Positions 33,901 through 45,900 of a stretch of 64,000 nt of DNA are shown in pieces; position 1 is the first letter of the stretch, and every line of letters starts with the position of its first letter. Both the position numbers and the translations under genes were made by a program. The stretch comes from Nepenthes gracilis (Eukaryota; Streptophyta; Magnoliopsida; Caryophyllales; Nepenthaceae). The stretch is taken from the NCBI GenBank assembly GCA_033239525.1, contig BSYO01000030.1:9135030-9199029 (forward strand). Reading direction: 5' to 3'. The notes beneath the pieces were generated by a model. The model was not told where the DNA came from. It was given only the letters and a program-made list of their open reading frames with translations, and made no database searches.

Positions 33901-36900
33901 GTACCAACTAAAAACTATGAATCTATCTTGGAAGAATATAAGTTCTTTAGTTATAAAATCATCATAACATATCACAATCAACTACCAAGCACAATCCAAG
34001 GGCAATATGAGTTTTAGCAGTTACACTACAAAACCGCCAAGTGCTAGGTAAGTCTAAATCATTCGAGTCTGTCACGATCGTCTATCAAACATTATCCATA
34101 AATATAAGTTGGCCCTACCAGCATCACCCAGCGCCAAGTCCCACCATAATCCACAAAACTAGCACATCTAGAACCAGTGTTCACAAAACAACAATTCTCA
34201 GGGCATAAGCATCCATAAAAGCATTGAGTTCAACTTCTCCTTCACAATGCATCATGGATTTGTCTTGATTTATTCCCAACAAGACAATTCTGTAAAGGCT
34301 CATCGTATAAGGAAAAGGCATTATGTCATAATAGCACCAACTGGAGCTCATTCATGTTGGCTTTATCCTAACTACTGTGAAATTGTTAAGAAAGAATACA
34401 CATTTCAAGAAAGCAAAGTGAAGAACAAAAAATCTCACCATTGGATCAGAAATATCAGTGGATAGTAGTAACAAAAAGCTTTCTAATACATATATCAGGG
34501 TAGTTTTTGGAATAAATTATCTGACTAGGGGATATTTGTAGTGCTACTAGTGGGTGATGCTGACCAGAGTAGAACAAGAATGAGGATAGGTTCATCGTTG
34601 CCCCTGTCCCAGATGGGGTTGTCATGTCTCCACACTTCCTTAAAACAATTAATTCTAGGTTATACCTGCCACACCTGGTCTAGATGGGTCAGAGGGGCAA
34701 TCTTTGACCTAACAGAGGAAATTGCCACCCACCTCCTCTATTATTACTTTTTATCAATTCCAGTATTATGGCGTCATTGTTGATGATCATTCAATTAGTG
34801 TCATTTCTCTCTACTCTAGTCTTTACACTGCATTAAAGCTAGCTATCCCAAATTTCTCTCTTGTTTTTATCTTGTTGACTCTAACATGTTGCAGCTTTGT
34901 GAGTGGATATTGAATAGAAGCTCCTTCAAGCCAGATGTCATGTGCTATAATTTACTTATAGATGCTTACGGGCAGAAGCTACTGGTTAAAAGGGCAGAGT
35001 TGACATATTTACAACTTCTGGAAGCTCGATGCATTCCCACTGAAGATACATATGCACTTCTTTTGAGAGCCTACTGTACATGTGGTCTGTTTGTAAAAGC
35101 TGAGGCTGTCTTTACCGAAATGCGGAAATATGGCCTTCCTTCAAGTATGTTCCTATAATATACAGTGGCCAGTTATCTGATTTATTGCTATATAAGCTGA
35201 AATTAATTGGTCAATGCATATATCTTCCGAAGGGAAGACCAGTTCTCCGCAAAATCATGACATGCGTCTTCAAGAGCATACCTTAGTTGGGTGCCTGGAT
35301 AACATTTTTTTAGAGATTGATTTGACTTTTATGTGCACAATTAATCATAAAATAACGTGGTTCAGCAAGGTCCATGCATTTGTATGCATAAACTGAGCCA
35401 TATAATTATAGAATATAGAAAAATAACTGTGCTGTGTGCGGTGCTTGCTTTTAAGCCATCATTGATGATCACCATGTTTGAATTAGTAATAATGGTGATG
35501 GGGCTTTTGCAGTAAAGTAGGTAAAACTGTGACACGGAGACTTGGATGAAATTCTGACTTGTCAAAGATTAACTGCCATGCGTGATTCTCTGTTAAAGGA
35601 GATTACAAATGTAACTGCAATGCTCTTCTTTATCAGTTGATTGATCTGAATATCTTGTTTTTAAGAGCAAGCAAAACATCACAGGAATAAAGCTACACAA
35701 ATATCCTGAAGGACGTCTTTTGAAAGGGTGGATTTGATCCAAACTTTGTGGCTTTAACTAGTCCAACACATTCTGGGAATTCTAGATTACTTAGTGTCCA
35801 TCTATCACAGCAGTCCTTTTTCCCCTTTCTGTAGTTGTCACAACCAATTTTAAATTGAGCCAAGCAGGGAAGAGTTTTGCCAGATTACCAAGGAGATCAT
35901 GGCCAATTAGGAAAGGAGGAATTATGACATCTAGATGAAGTGAAACAAATTCAGTTATTAAAGCTGCAGATGGAAATGTGCCTGTTGAAGAAAATGGAGT
36001 AGGTCAAGAGGAAGAGGAGAAAAGGACCTGGTGAGAGAGTCAAAGGCAAAGATTTGGGTTAGACAACATGTAGGGACAAAAAAAGGAGGAAGGAAAACCT
36101 ACAAAAGTGAGGTGGTAGATAAAGGCATGCAAGAGAGCTGAAGAAGTTCAGTACAGATCCCCAAAATTGAAGGTGGGGGGATGGGGGGGAGAGGAGGAGA
36201 GAGCAGGGGGGTTAAGAAGTAGGACTTGAGGGGCAAGACTTTAAATATGGGAAGCCGAAGTTGGCTTTTAAGCCACATAACAATCGGTTGGGGTGAGCTT
36301 CATACCATGATGGAAGTGGTAGTTACAATGGTGTGTCAATTGTGACTTATATAAAGAAGATGAAATTTATTTAAGAATGGCTGGATTGTGCAGATTAGGT
36401 TGATAAATTGAGGTCAGTGCCATTAACAGAGAACTTAATAGTTGCTGAATGTTACAAGGTTGATTCTAAGCTAAGTGATGAAGGTGAACATGACAGATTG
36501 AAGGAGAGGCAAGTGAAGTTCTGAATTTGATTTCCTTGGCTTGGGAAGTCTACTGTCAACTGATTTTCATGTCAAACATTACCAAGTATCTGCCTAGTGA
36601 GCATCAAAGGAGTAACAACTAATTGAACAGCTTTAGGACAGGTCAGTACATTGAACAAAATTGGCTGCGTTGTTAGTATTAGGGAATTGATTAGAGTGAA
36701 TTGTATTTGGTGGGGATTGAGGATAATAAGGCCATAACTACCAGATGCTTAAACAGCATTATATAGACCTGTAAACAGATAATTATGTCATTGGAAATAC
36801 AGAATACGGAATTCAGTGCTTGATTATGCGTTGCTGATTCCCATTGCTGTAACATCCTAGATATTAATTATCCTAATTTCTGATTATGTCATACGTTGAT

Positions 36901-39900
36901 AATGTTTTGGAGCAGTGTAGCTATTTAGTCCAGCACTGTGTCCTGGAAATTATTTTTGGCCTAATTAAAATCTGATTAAATATATATACTAGACATATAA
37001 TTTATATGGGGTCCCATAGGCATGAAATATACCAATCCGATTATAAGTGGAGGTGGCTATTAGATGAGGTTTATTTTCTGAAGGGGTTTAGTGGTGGGGC
37101 CCTTGCTAAAAAAAAAATAGTAAGGGGAGAGGAAGAGACCACTTTAAATTGAGGTGCAAGGGAGGCCTTGCCTTCATGCCCTATCAGTAGAGGGAGGAAT
37201 TTTTGGAGCTGAATCAAGTATATCTGTAAGTAGAGAAGATGATAAGAGAGAATGCATAGTCTAGGGTTTTATTATTCACAAATATATAGAGGAATTTACA
37301 TGTAGTACAAAGACTAAATTACTCCTATATTCTATACAATAGAATATTCTACTGTATATCCTAGAGGATATTTACGTTTTATTCTAGCATATATTTCTTT
37401 CTATTTTAACACACACTCTCAAATTAGAGTATAGATGTTGATTATACCCGACTTGTTACAAATGCACCATATATATTAGATAGAGATTGGTAAAGATGTC
37501 GGCTATCCAGTTCTAACACGTTAATGTGGACAAAACCTTGTAAAAGTTTCTCATGAACAAAGTAATAGTCTACTTCATATGTTTTGTGTGTTTATGAAAT
37601 ACTAGATTTGATATAATGTATGTTGTTGCCTAATTATCATACAATAACTAAGATGGTTCGGTACTCTTACATCGAGGGATTTTGCAACTGTTGAATCCGC
37701 ATTGGTTCACATGTAACATGTGTTTGTAATGTTCTGATTTAGCACTTGACATTACAACTACATTCTGCTTCTTAGTTTTTCATGACACCATATTTCCCCC
37801 TAACAAATATACAATAGTCTGTGGTAGACTTGCGATCATAAGGTGACCTAGCTTAATCGACAAAAGTCTATCAGAGAATCCCTTGTGTGTGACCATAATC
37901 ACTATAATGCAGACCTTGTTTTGGTGTACCCTTAAGGTAGCATTGAATATGCATGACTGTTTCCCAGTGTGGAATACGAGAAAAGGACATAAATTGACTT
38001 ATAATATTTATAGATATTGTAACGTCTAGTCAAGTCATAGTAAGGTAGTTAAACTTACCAATCACTTGTTGATACTGCTTTGGTTCATTAAAAATCTCCC
38101 ATCATCTCAAGATGGCCTCATTCTTGGATTCATGGGTGTACATCATAGTTTTGCATGTTGCATTTCAGTGTCTTGAAGCATATTTAGGATATATTTTCAT
38201 TGTGAGATGATGATGCCTTGACGACACCTTACAACTTTAATAGTAAGGAAATATTGTAAATTTCCCAAGTATTTGGTTTGAAACCGATCTTGAAGAAATA
38301 CCTTGAGGTTGGCAATTATAGTGCTGTCACTCAACTGGTAGCATACACCAATTATTGGAATGATGATAGACGACTGGTGGTCATTGTTACAGCGAGTGAT
38401 ATCAAACTCGAAAACAACCTCACCAAATCTACCAAACTAGGCACGTTTTTTTTTTTTTGGTAAGTAATGGGTTGAAGGTGCGCACGCACGGGAGTCAAAC
38501 CCGTGTTCTGCGTTGCGCGAGGAGCGCTTCACCGCTGCGCTACGTGCGCGTCTTGTTAAACTAGGCACGTTTTGACTGTTTTAAACCATACGATAACTTT
38601 TTCAGGTGACAAATATACCCAGACTTTTCCTGGGCAACAAACCTAAGTGGTTGCTCCAAATATACTTCCTTACGAAGATCACGATGAAGGAAATCACTTT
38701 TCACATCTAACTAATTTGAGATCTAATGATAAGTACTAGCAAGGGATAGAAAGATTTAGATAGATGTTAAAAAAAATATAGTAAAGTTTACCCCATATGT
38801 CTGCGCATACCTTTTATCCACTAGTCAGCCTTTAACATTGTGATAGAGCCATTCGGATTAACTTCTACCATATAGACTCTTTTATAGCCAAATGGTCTTC
38901 TTTTCGACTTGTAAGGGGACCAAGTCCCGTGTGTGATTTTGCTCGAAGGCAAACATCTCCTCCTCCATGGAGGCCCGTCAACCTGAACGAGTAATTGCTT
39001 TGAAAATCGTCTAAGATGTTGTATAGGAATCTTATAATGCAGGTGAAACATAAGAATAGGAATTAGAAGTAGTCAAAGAATATTTGGTACAATGTCAACG
39101 ACCTTTTTGTAATGCAATTGCTAGATCTAAGTTAGGAATTGGAGAAGTTGCTAAATGATATGTTGGTGGGAGGATTAAATCGTCAGGGGCCGGCTTAGGA
39201 GTAGCTATGCGAGAGGAGCCATACAATGACAAGAACCACTTTACGATGCGTGACTCTATAGATAAGAAACTTATTATTGAGAGAAGAAGAGGGACTAGAG
39301 GATGGTCATTTGCGGAAAGGAAATGAAGTAGGCTCTCGGAACACAATATTAGAAGACACTAAACATCATCCTGAGTTGAGAGAAAAGCATTGATATCCTT
39401 TCTGAGTACAAGTATACCCAAGGAAAATATATTTGAGTGATTTGGCATTGAGTTTAGTTGTCTAAGGTCGAATATCTCCAACATAGCATATACACCTAAA
39501 GACACATGGTGGAAAATGGCTGAGCAGGAAACAAAAGACGATGCTAGCTTATCTCCCTGAAGTATGACTAAGGGCATACGATTAATAAGATAACATGTGA
39601 TTAATACGACCTCGCTTCATAAGAATATAGGAACTCTCATGTGGACGTGGAGAGCCAAGCAACTTCTAATAGATGTCTACTTTTTCTTTCAGTAACCCCA
39701 TTTTGTTGAGGGGTATTGGTAAAAAAAGGTTTGATGAAGGATGCCATGCTGAGAGATAAGTGTTGTGAATGGAGTAGATAGATACTTGTGAACATTATCA
39801 CTTTGTAAAATCCATATCGAAGAGGAGAATTGATTTTGGATTTGAGCATGGAAGGCATAGAAAATCATGAACAACTCAGAATGGCATTTCGTTAAATATT

Positions 39901-42900
39901 ACCAAGTAGTGCGTGAATAATCATCAATAAGAATAGCGATATTATGGAAGCCCATTTTAGAAGGTACGGGACAGTGACCCTAAATATGTGAATGAATGAC
40001 TACAAAAGGAGCTAAAGCTTGTTTATTAATTTGTGGATAATAAGACATATGATGATATTTACCCAACTGACATGACTTACAAAATAGAGTAGATATAGCC
40101 TAAAGACTAGGGCATAATTTCTTAGACTTGTTAGTGAATGATAGCCCAACTGATAATGAAGCTTGATTGGTGAAGGAATGGCGATAAAACCAGTTGTAGA
40201 AGATGGTCTAGGATCCAGTATGTAGAGACCTCTTGAATTGCGATAACCCAAACTAATAATTCTCATTATTGTAAAATCCTGAAATTCACAACTAATAGAG
40301 GATAATACAACAGTGATTGCTTTTAGCAAATTTATTGATAGACAATGAACTTAATAAAAATGATGACAAATATAGCATGGATGAAAGACTAATAGTAGGG
40401 ATTAGGGGAATAGTACCAATTCTCACAAACAGGTCCCATCAACCAAAGTAACAACAGGAGTAGTAGAGCATGGTTGATAACAAGATAACTTGATATCCCA
40501 GTCAAATAATCGGAGGCGCTAGAGTCAATCACCCAAGTTTGGGATGTAGTTGATAGATAGGTAGTGGGTTTACCTTGTTGGACAAGAGTAGCAGTGGGAG
40601 AGGGGGCTTGTCCAACTAATGAATGTGAATAGTCATCGGTAGACAAAGTAATCATTTCAGTTGCTAGCGGTTGTATAGGGTTAGGCTCACTCCCAAATGC
40701 AATCATAGCATACGGCTTAGAGGTTGCACTGGTTTTCTATGTAGTTTCTTGCATTTATTCAGCGTGTAACCAACACCACTACAATGAAAACATGAGGACT
40801 TCCCATTTTTGCTACACCTATTTCAGTTCATATTGCGGCCACTGCCTTGTATAGTAGACGAGTCATGATTCACTAAAGCTGTTTGGTTTATGAGACCAAC
40901 TGACGTCGACTCATCTTGATCAATGTGGAGACTGCAAAAGGAAACATTCGTCAAAGAAGGTATCATAGCTTTTGTGATAATTTGGGAATGAGTAGAATCA
41001 AATAAGGTTGAAGTCTAGCAAGAAATCATAAGATGGCTAAGTGTTCCCATTGTTCACACGTTTTTGTTATATTAGAGGAGATTGGCATAAGTACATTGAG
41101 TTCTTCATAAAGTTATTAAATTCAACAAAGCAGTATGCTACATCCAATCTTTCAAATTCACACAAAAGAATGATTTAGATATGTCAAACGTTCTAAACAA
41201 GTAATATTCCCTAGAGTAAACTATAAATAGACACTCCCACATCTCTTTTACAGTGTTCATATTACGAGAATGGTTACTCATTGATCCATAGAATTAATTA
41301 ATTGACTGTAAATTTATGCATCTTCATGTGTCTATACCTTTGCCCCAAGTAGATCAATTGCTGAATTTGGAAGATTAGCCGTGAGTTGACTTTCTTTATC
41401 CACCCGATGTATAGCAAGGAGGAGAATATTCCTTCAGTGTTGATAAGTTGTCCCTTCAGGGCATTGATCAATAATTCGAGAAGAAATAGAAGAAATAGTT
41501 TTAGAGACAATATTATGGGATATAGTTGATTCATCATTAGCCACCATTAAATAATAATTAAATAGGTATTTCAACTCTACGGTGGAAATACTGTCCAAAT
41601 CAAAAAGGTAGTCTTTAGTGCTCTAGGGATGCGAACATCAAAGTGCCAAAGAGGAGATAGTTATATTAGAGAGCCCTCTCTTTCTCTCCTCTCGTGCGTC
41701 CTCCTCCCCTCTGGTTCTCTAACCCCAGACCACCAAATAGGAGAACAAAATCGACAAATAGGAGCACCAAATTTGAAGTGGCAAAGGTGCATCAACACAG
41801 GCTAAAGAAATTGAGTACATCGAATTGAAGACTGCCTCAGAGAAAGACCCAAGTCTGGAAGAATCGCACCAAATGTGAAGAATCTTTAAAGAAATGGTGG
41901 ACGTTTACCAAATGTTCACCAAACCTAATGATTTTGGAGAATCCTTGCAGAAGAATCCACCAAGCCTTTGAAAACGAAGGCACCACGAAGAGGAATTTGA
42001 AGAAATGGACTTAAAAAACAAAGAACACCATGGAGAAATCAAAATCAAGGAATCGGCCACCAAGCCCGTTCTTCCAATGGCAATGGACTAGGGAATCAAG
42101 GAATCAAGCCACGACGGTAGTCGACTCACCAAGAAATTGAACCTGAACACAAAACTAGGGTGTTGATTTAGTTACATCATACCACACGGCAGTGGCGGCT
42201 AGGGTTGTCTTTGATATCATGTAAGTAGAGAGGGAGATAAGAGAGAACTCATACTCTAGGGTTTTATTATTCGCAAATATATAGAGGAATTTACATGTTC
42301 AAAGACTAAATTACCCATAGAGAATATTCAATGCGCCAAAATATTATACAGTATGCCTTAGAGAATATTTATCTTCTATTCTAGCGTATATTTCTTTCTA
42401 TTCTAACAAAATCCATGACTTCATCCCTTTGATTTCAACTTTCATATCTCCTTATTCTCAACTCTAAATTTCTGATGAAAATCTAGGTATGTTATGGTTG
42501 TTGTGGAAAATGTGGTGAGAATGAGATGAATGTTGGAAATCTCTTGTTGCATGTTGGAAATTTACTGCATTTCAGTTTTAGAAGAGAATTTATGGTTATT
42601 ATATGTTGCTTGTTGGTTTTTGGAGATAATCTTATGATTTTATGGCCTTACGCATGGATAAGTTATTCTCCTAAACAATTTTGTCTAGTGACATTTGAGC
42701 AACATGTGAGATGCATTTGGATGCGAAACTCCAGATTAGTGATGTCTCAGTGACGTATGAACTCTATTCAAATGCCAGACCCTAGAAGGTGATTATTATC
42801 ATGTTGCATGTTTGACTAAGGAAGCAAATCAATGGTTATATTGATTGCATGTTGGGATATAGTAGTATTGGTTGGTTATATGATTTTGCATGTTGATGAA

Positions 42901-45900
42901 TCATGCCCCAAAGGTTTATATTGAGTGACATTTGACTGGATTTTGAGTGCCGTTTGAACACCATTCTAGTGTTTGATATACTTTTCAAATGCTAGGAATA
43001 AATTATGTTGAGAGTCATTTTGTTACTCTAATTAATGCCATACTGATTTTTTGGTATTATTTCATGAAGGGTTTTCAAGTGATAAGTAATTAATGAATAT
43101 AGGAAATGATGCTTGTTGATTTTGTGTAGTAGATTTTGTGTAATATAAATTTAGCATTAAAGGTAACAGGGTTGATTTTTGAAGATTGACCAAGAGGTAA
43201 AGTAGGGTTTATATTGAATTATAGGCTCCTCATTTTTCTTAAAGTTGGCTGTAGGACAAGATGTGTTGGTTATATTTGGATGTGTAAATCTTGGGGTTTT
43301 AGCATTAATTTGATAATCTAGGAATGGATATAAATGAAATTTCTAAGTTTGAGTTTGGTTGGACTTAATAGGGGAATTGGTAAGATTATTTTGTGTTGTA
43401 GGGAGATGTTGGCTGAATGGAGTTCTAGAAGTACTCTTTGGACATTTTCCTCTAATATTCCCTTATTCCTTGTCTATTTGACAACTTGATATTGAACCTT
43501 TTTTTCCCTATGTTTTGGTTATGCCATGTTTTAGCCCTTGTGATATTGATGGTGTTTCCATAAGTTATTTTAACTCCTTTGCTTTGGCTTTGTTGTGGTT
43601 GGTATTTTTTTGTGGAATGTGGTAAAGGACTACATGAAAAATAATTTAGATTACTGGTGTATGGGCGTTAGAAATTTTTTGTTATAAGTCTGGCTTTGTA
43701 TGATACTCCATTCTATACTCAATGGATAAGTAAAATGTGAGAAAACATTAGGGAATCTGAAAAATATGGAATATAAAGGTTCTTAATGTAGTCTGCATTA
43801 TTTGATACTGATTCCATATAGTAATCTCGAGAATGTGGTTATTTTACGTTTATTTTTCCTGTGAAACTATTATGTTTTTTACGATATCCGGGATATTATG
43901 TGTAACATAGATTGTAACATGTCTAATAAATGATGCTAGAGACTCTCCTGGTATTGCCCTATTGGTGATAGAAAGATTCTACTGTGACTTACCCTACCAA
44001 TGCTACCAAACACTCTTACAACCCCTTGTGCAATAACAATTCAGCCTACAAACCAATTACCAATTACACACAAAAAGGCTAAACACAGAATCAAAGACAC
44101 ATAACCTATCCCTTGACCAAAGAAAATCCTCAGGGTTATGCTATAGGTGTTATGAGAAATACACACCCAGACAAGATGCAAAGAGAATGTTGAATGCCTC
44201 AATGACAGAATTAGAAGGAAGCCAAGAAGAACTGATGGAGGGGACATAAGAAGGTAATCAACAAGAGCATGAAATCACTGAAATCTGTGTCCAAGCACTC
44301 TTTGTAGTTATTCCAAACCATACCATCCAAATCAAAGGAGAATTAAAGGAGAAAAGTATCATCCTTTTGATCGATAGTGGATGCACTAATAATTTTTTTT
44401 ATCTTAGTCTGTCCAACAGATGAAATTCAAAACTGAAATCAATAACCTCTTATTTGTAATTGTGGCCAATGGAAGTAAGGTAGTAGGGCCAAATGTTGTA
44501 AATCACGCGGAAGATGCTAGATCATTGGTTTACTTTTGTTCTTAGGATACTGGAATTAGGAAATTTGTGACATTGTATTGGGAGTGAATCTGATGAAGAC
44601 CTAAAATTACAACCTTATCTTGTTTTGTTTCAAGAACTTCAAAGTGAAGTTTTAGATGTATGGCAAGCAGATTGATCTAAAGGTCCACATGATCATGCCA
44701 GTCTTCACTTGATCTCAGGTAAGAAGCTTGTTCAGACATGGTATAAACTAGATTGGCCAATTCAACAGCATGACAACTTCTGAGAAACAATTATCATCTA
44801 AGCATACAGAAGTGGCGACAACCGATACGTACATTCATGACAACTGAAATGAACAGGTTCTCGAAGGATCAATTAGCCATGGTTCAGAACTGGATGAAGG
44901 TATTTGCAGACTAATGGGAAGGAAGGGGATTTTGAAGTTGGTGATTGGGTGTTCATGTGCAAAAATTTAAGAGTTATAGATATTAGAATGCTAAGATGAA
45001 ATAATGAGGTCACATTAAAATATAAAATAAAAAATGATAACAGCTATAATAGAAGTAGCACCTTTAGAATATAAGATGAGGGAAGAACGTTTAAGGTAGT
45101 CATACTTAAAATATAGGATAAAAGAAGCACTTGTGAGGAATCATAAATTAGTTGTGGTTGGAGAAACGGAAGAGGTAGACCTAGAAAAATATAGAATGAT
45201 GTGATACACAATTTAGAAGTACTTGTACTCTTGTAGAAAATTGTATTAATCAAGTGGAATAACAAAATAAATTTATACAATTGACTCTACCTAGTGGGAT
45301 ACAAGACTTTGTTGTTGTTGATTGGGTGTTCATGAAATTACAACCGTGGCAGTAGACTTTTGTGGCATTGTGAAGAAATCTAAAGTTGTCAATTGTGGTC
45401 CATTTCAAGTGGAAGAAAAGGTAGGAAATGTAGCCTACAAGCTGAAATTATCCTTTGAGCATGGAATGAAATATTGCCAGATATATTAGTTCCCAAATAT
45501 CGCAACAAAATCATGATATGTTATATTATCGGCAATATATTACTATATATCGTCGGATATTCAAAAAATCGTTGATATATCCAATATTTTTGATATGTCA
45601 AGAAATATTTGCTCCTTGGGTTTCGATTTGCCAAAAATTTTGCGGTTAGTATGTTTGATAATGGTATGTATCACATGATATAACTGGTATCGATGCAACT
45701 ATGACCGATATAACTAATATTTTCATCCATGCCCCAGAGAGAGAATTCATCATATCTTCCATGTATCCCTGCCAACTGGTGATAGTTCTAGTGAGATGAT
45801 TATTGGGCTTGAAGGCTATTGTGGACCCAAACTGAGCAAAGAAAGGGGTGAATGTGGAGCAGTGACTGATAAATGGCTCAATCTACCTGTTGATGATGCC

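Larger units (their letters stand above)
37225..42408 (-). mobile_element. Ty1/copia element with ~188-bp LTRs
   Basis: Minus-strand element bounded by direct LTRs and an imperfect 5-bp target duplication (ATATC left, AAATC right). A tRNA-Met-type primer site (TGATATCAAAG) abuts the inner edge of the right LTR. Decayed domains run in order on the minus strand: gag about 41540-41300, protease about 40550 (VIDSSASDYLTG in place of DSGAS), pre-integrase about 40330-40020, integrase end about 39700 (YPSTKWGY in place of TPQQNGV), reverse transcriptase start about 38900, RNase H tail near 37450. Many stops. A SINE lies inside at 38450-38557. Confidence 0.88.

Noticed and set aside
34021..34035. 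CACTACAAAA resembling a CACTA transposon end
   Set aside because: A single motif without a matching inverted end, target duplication or transposase.
38450..38557. Functional tRNA gene on minus strand
   Set aside because: Boxes A and B are tRNA-like, but the insert has a poly(A) tail and a 16-bp target duplication, so it is a retroposed SINE or tRNA copy.
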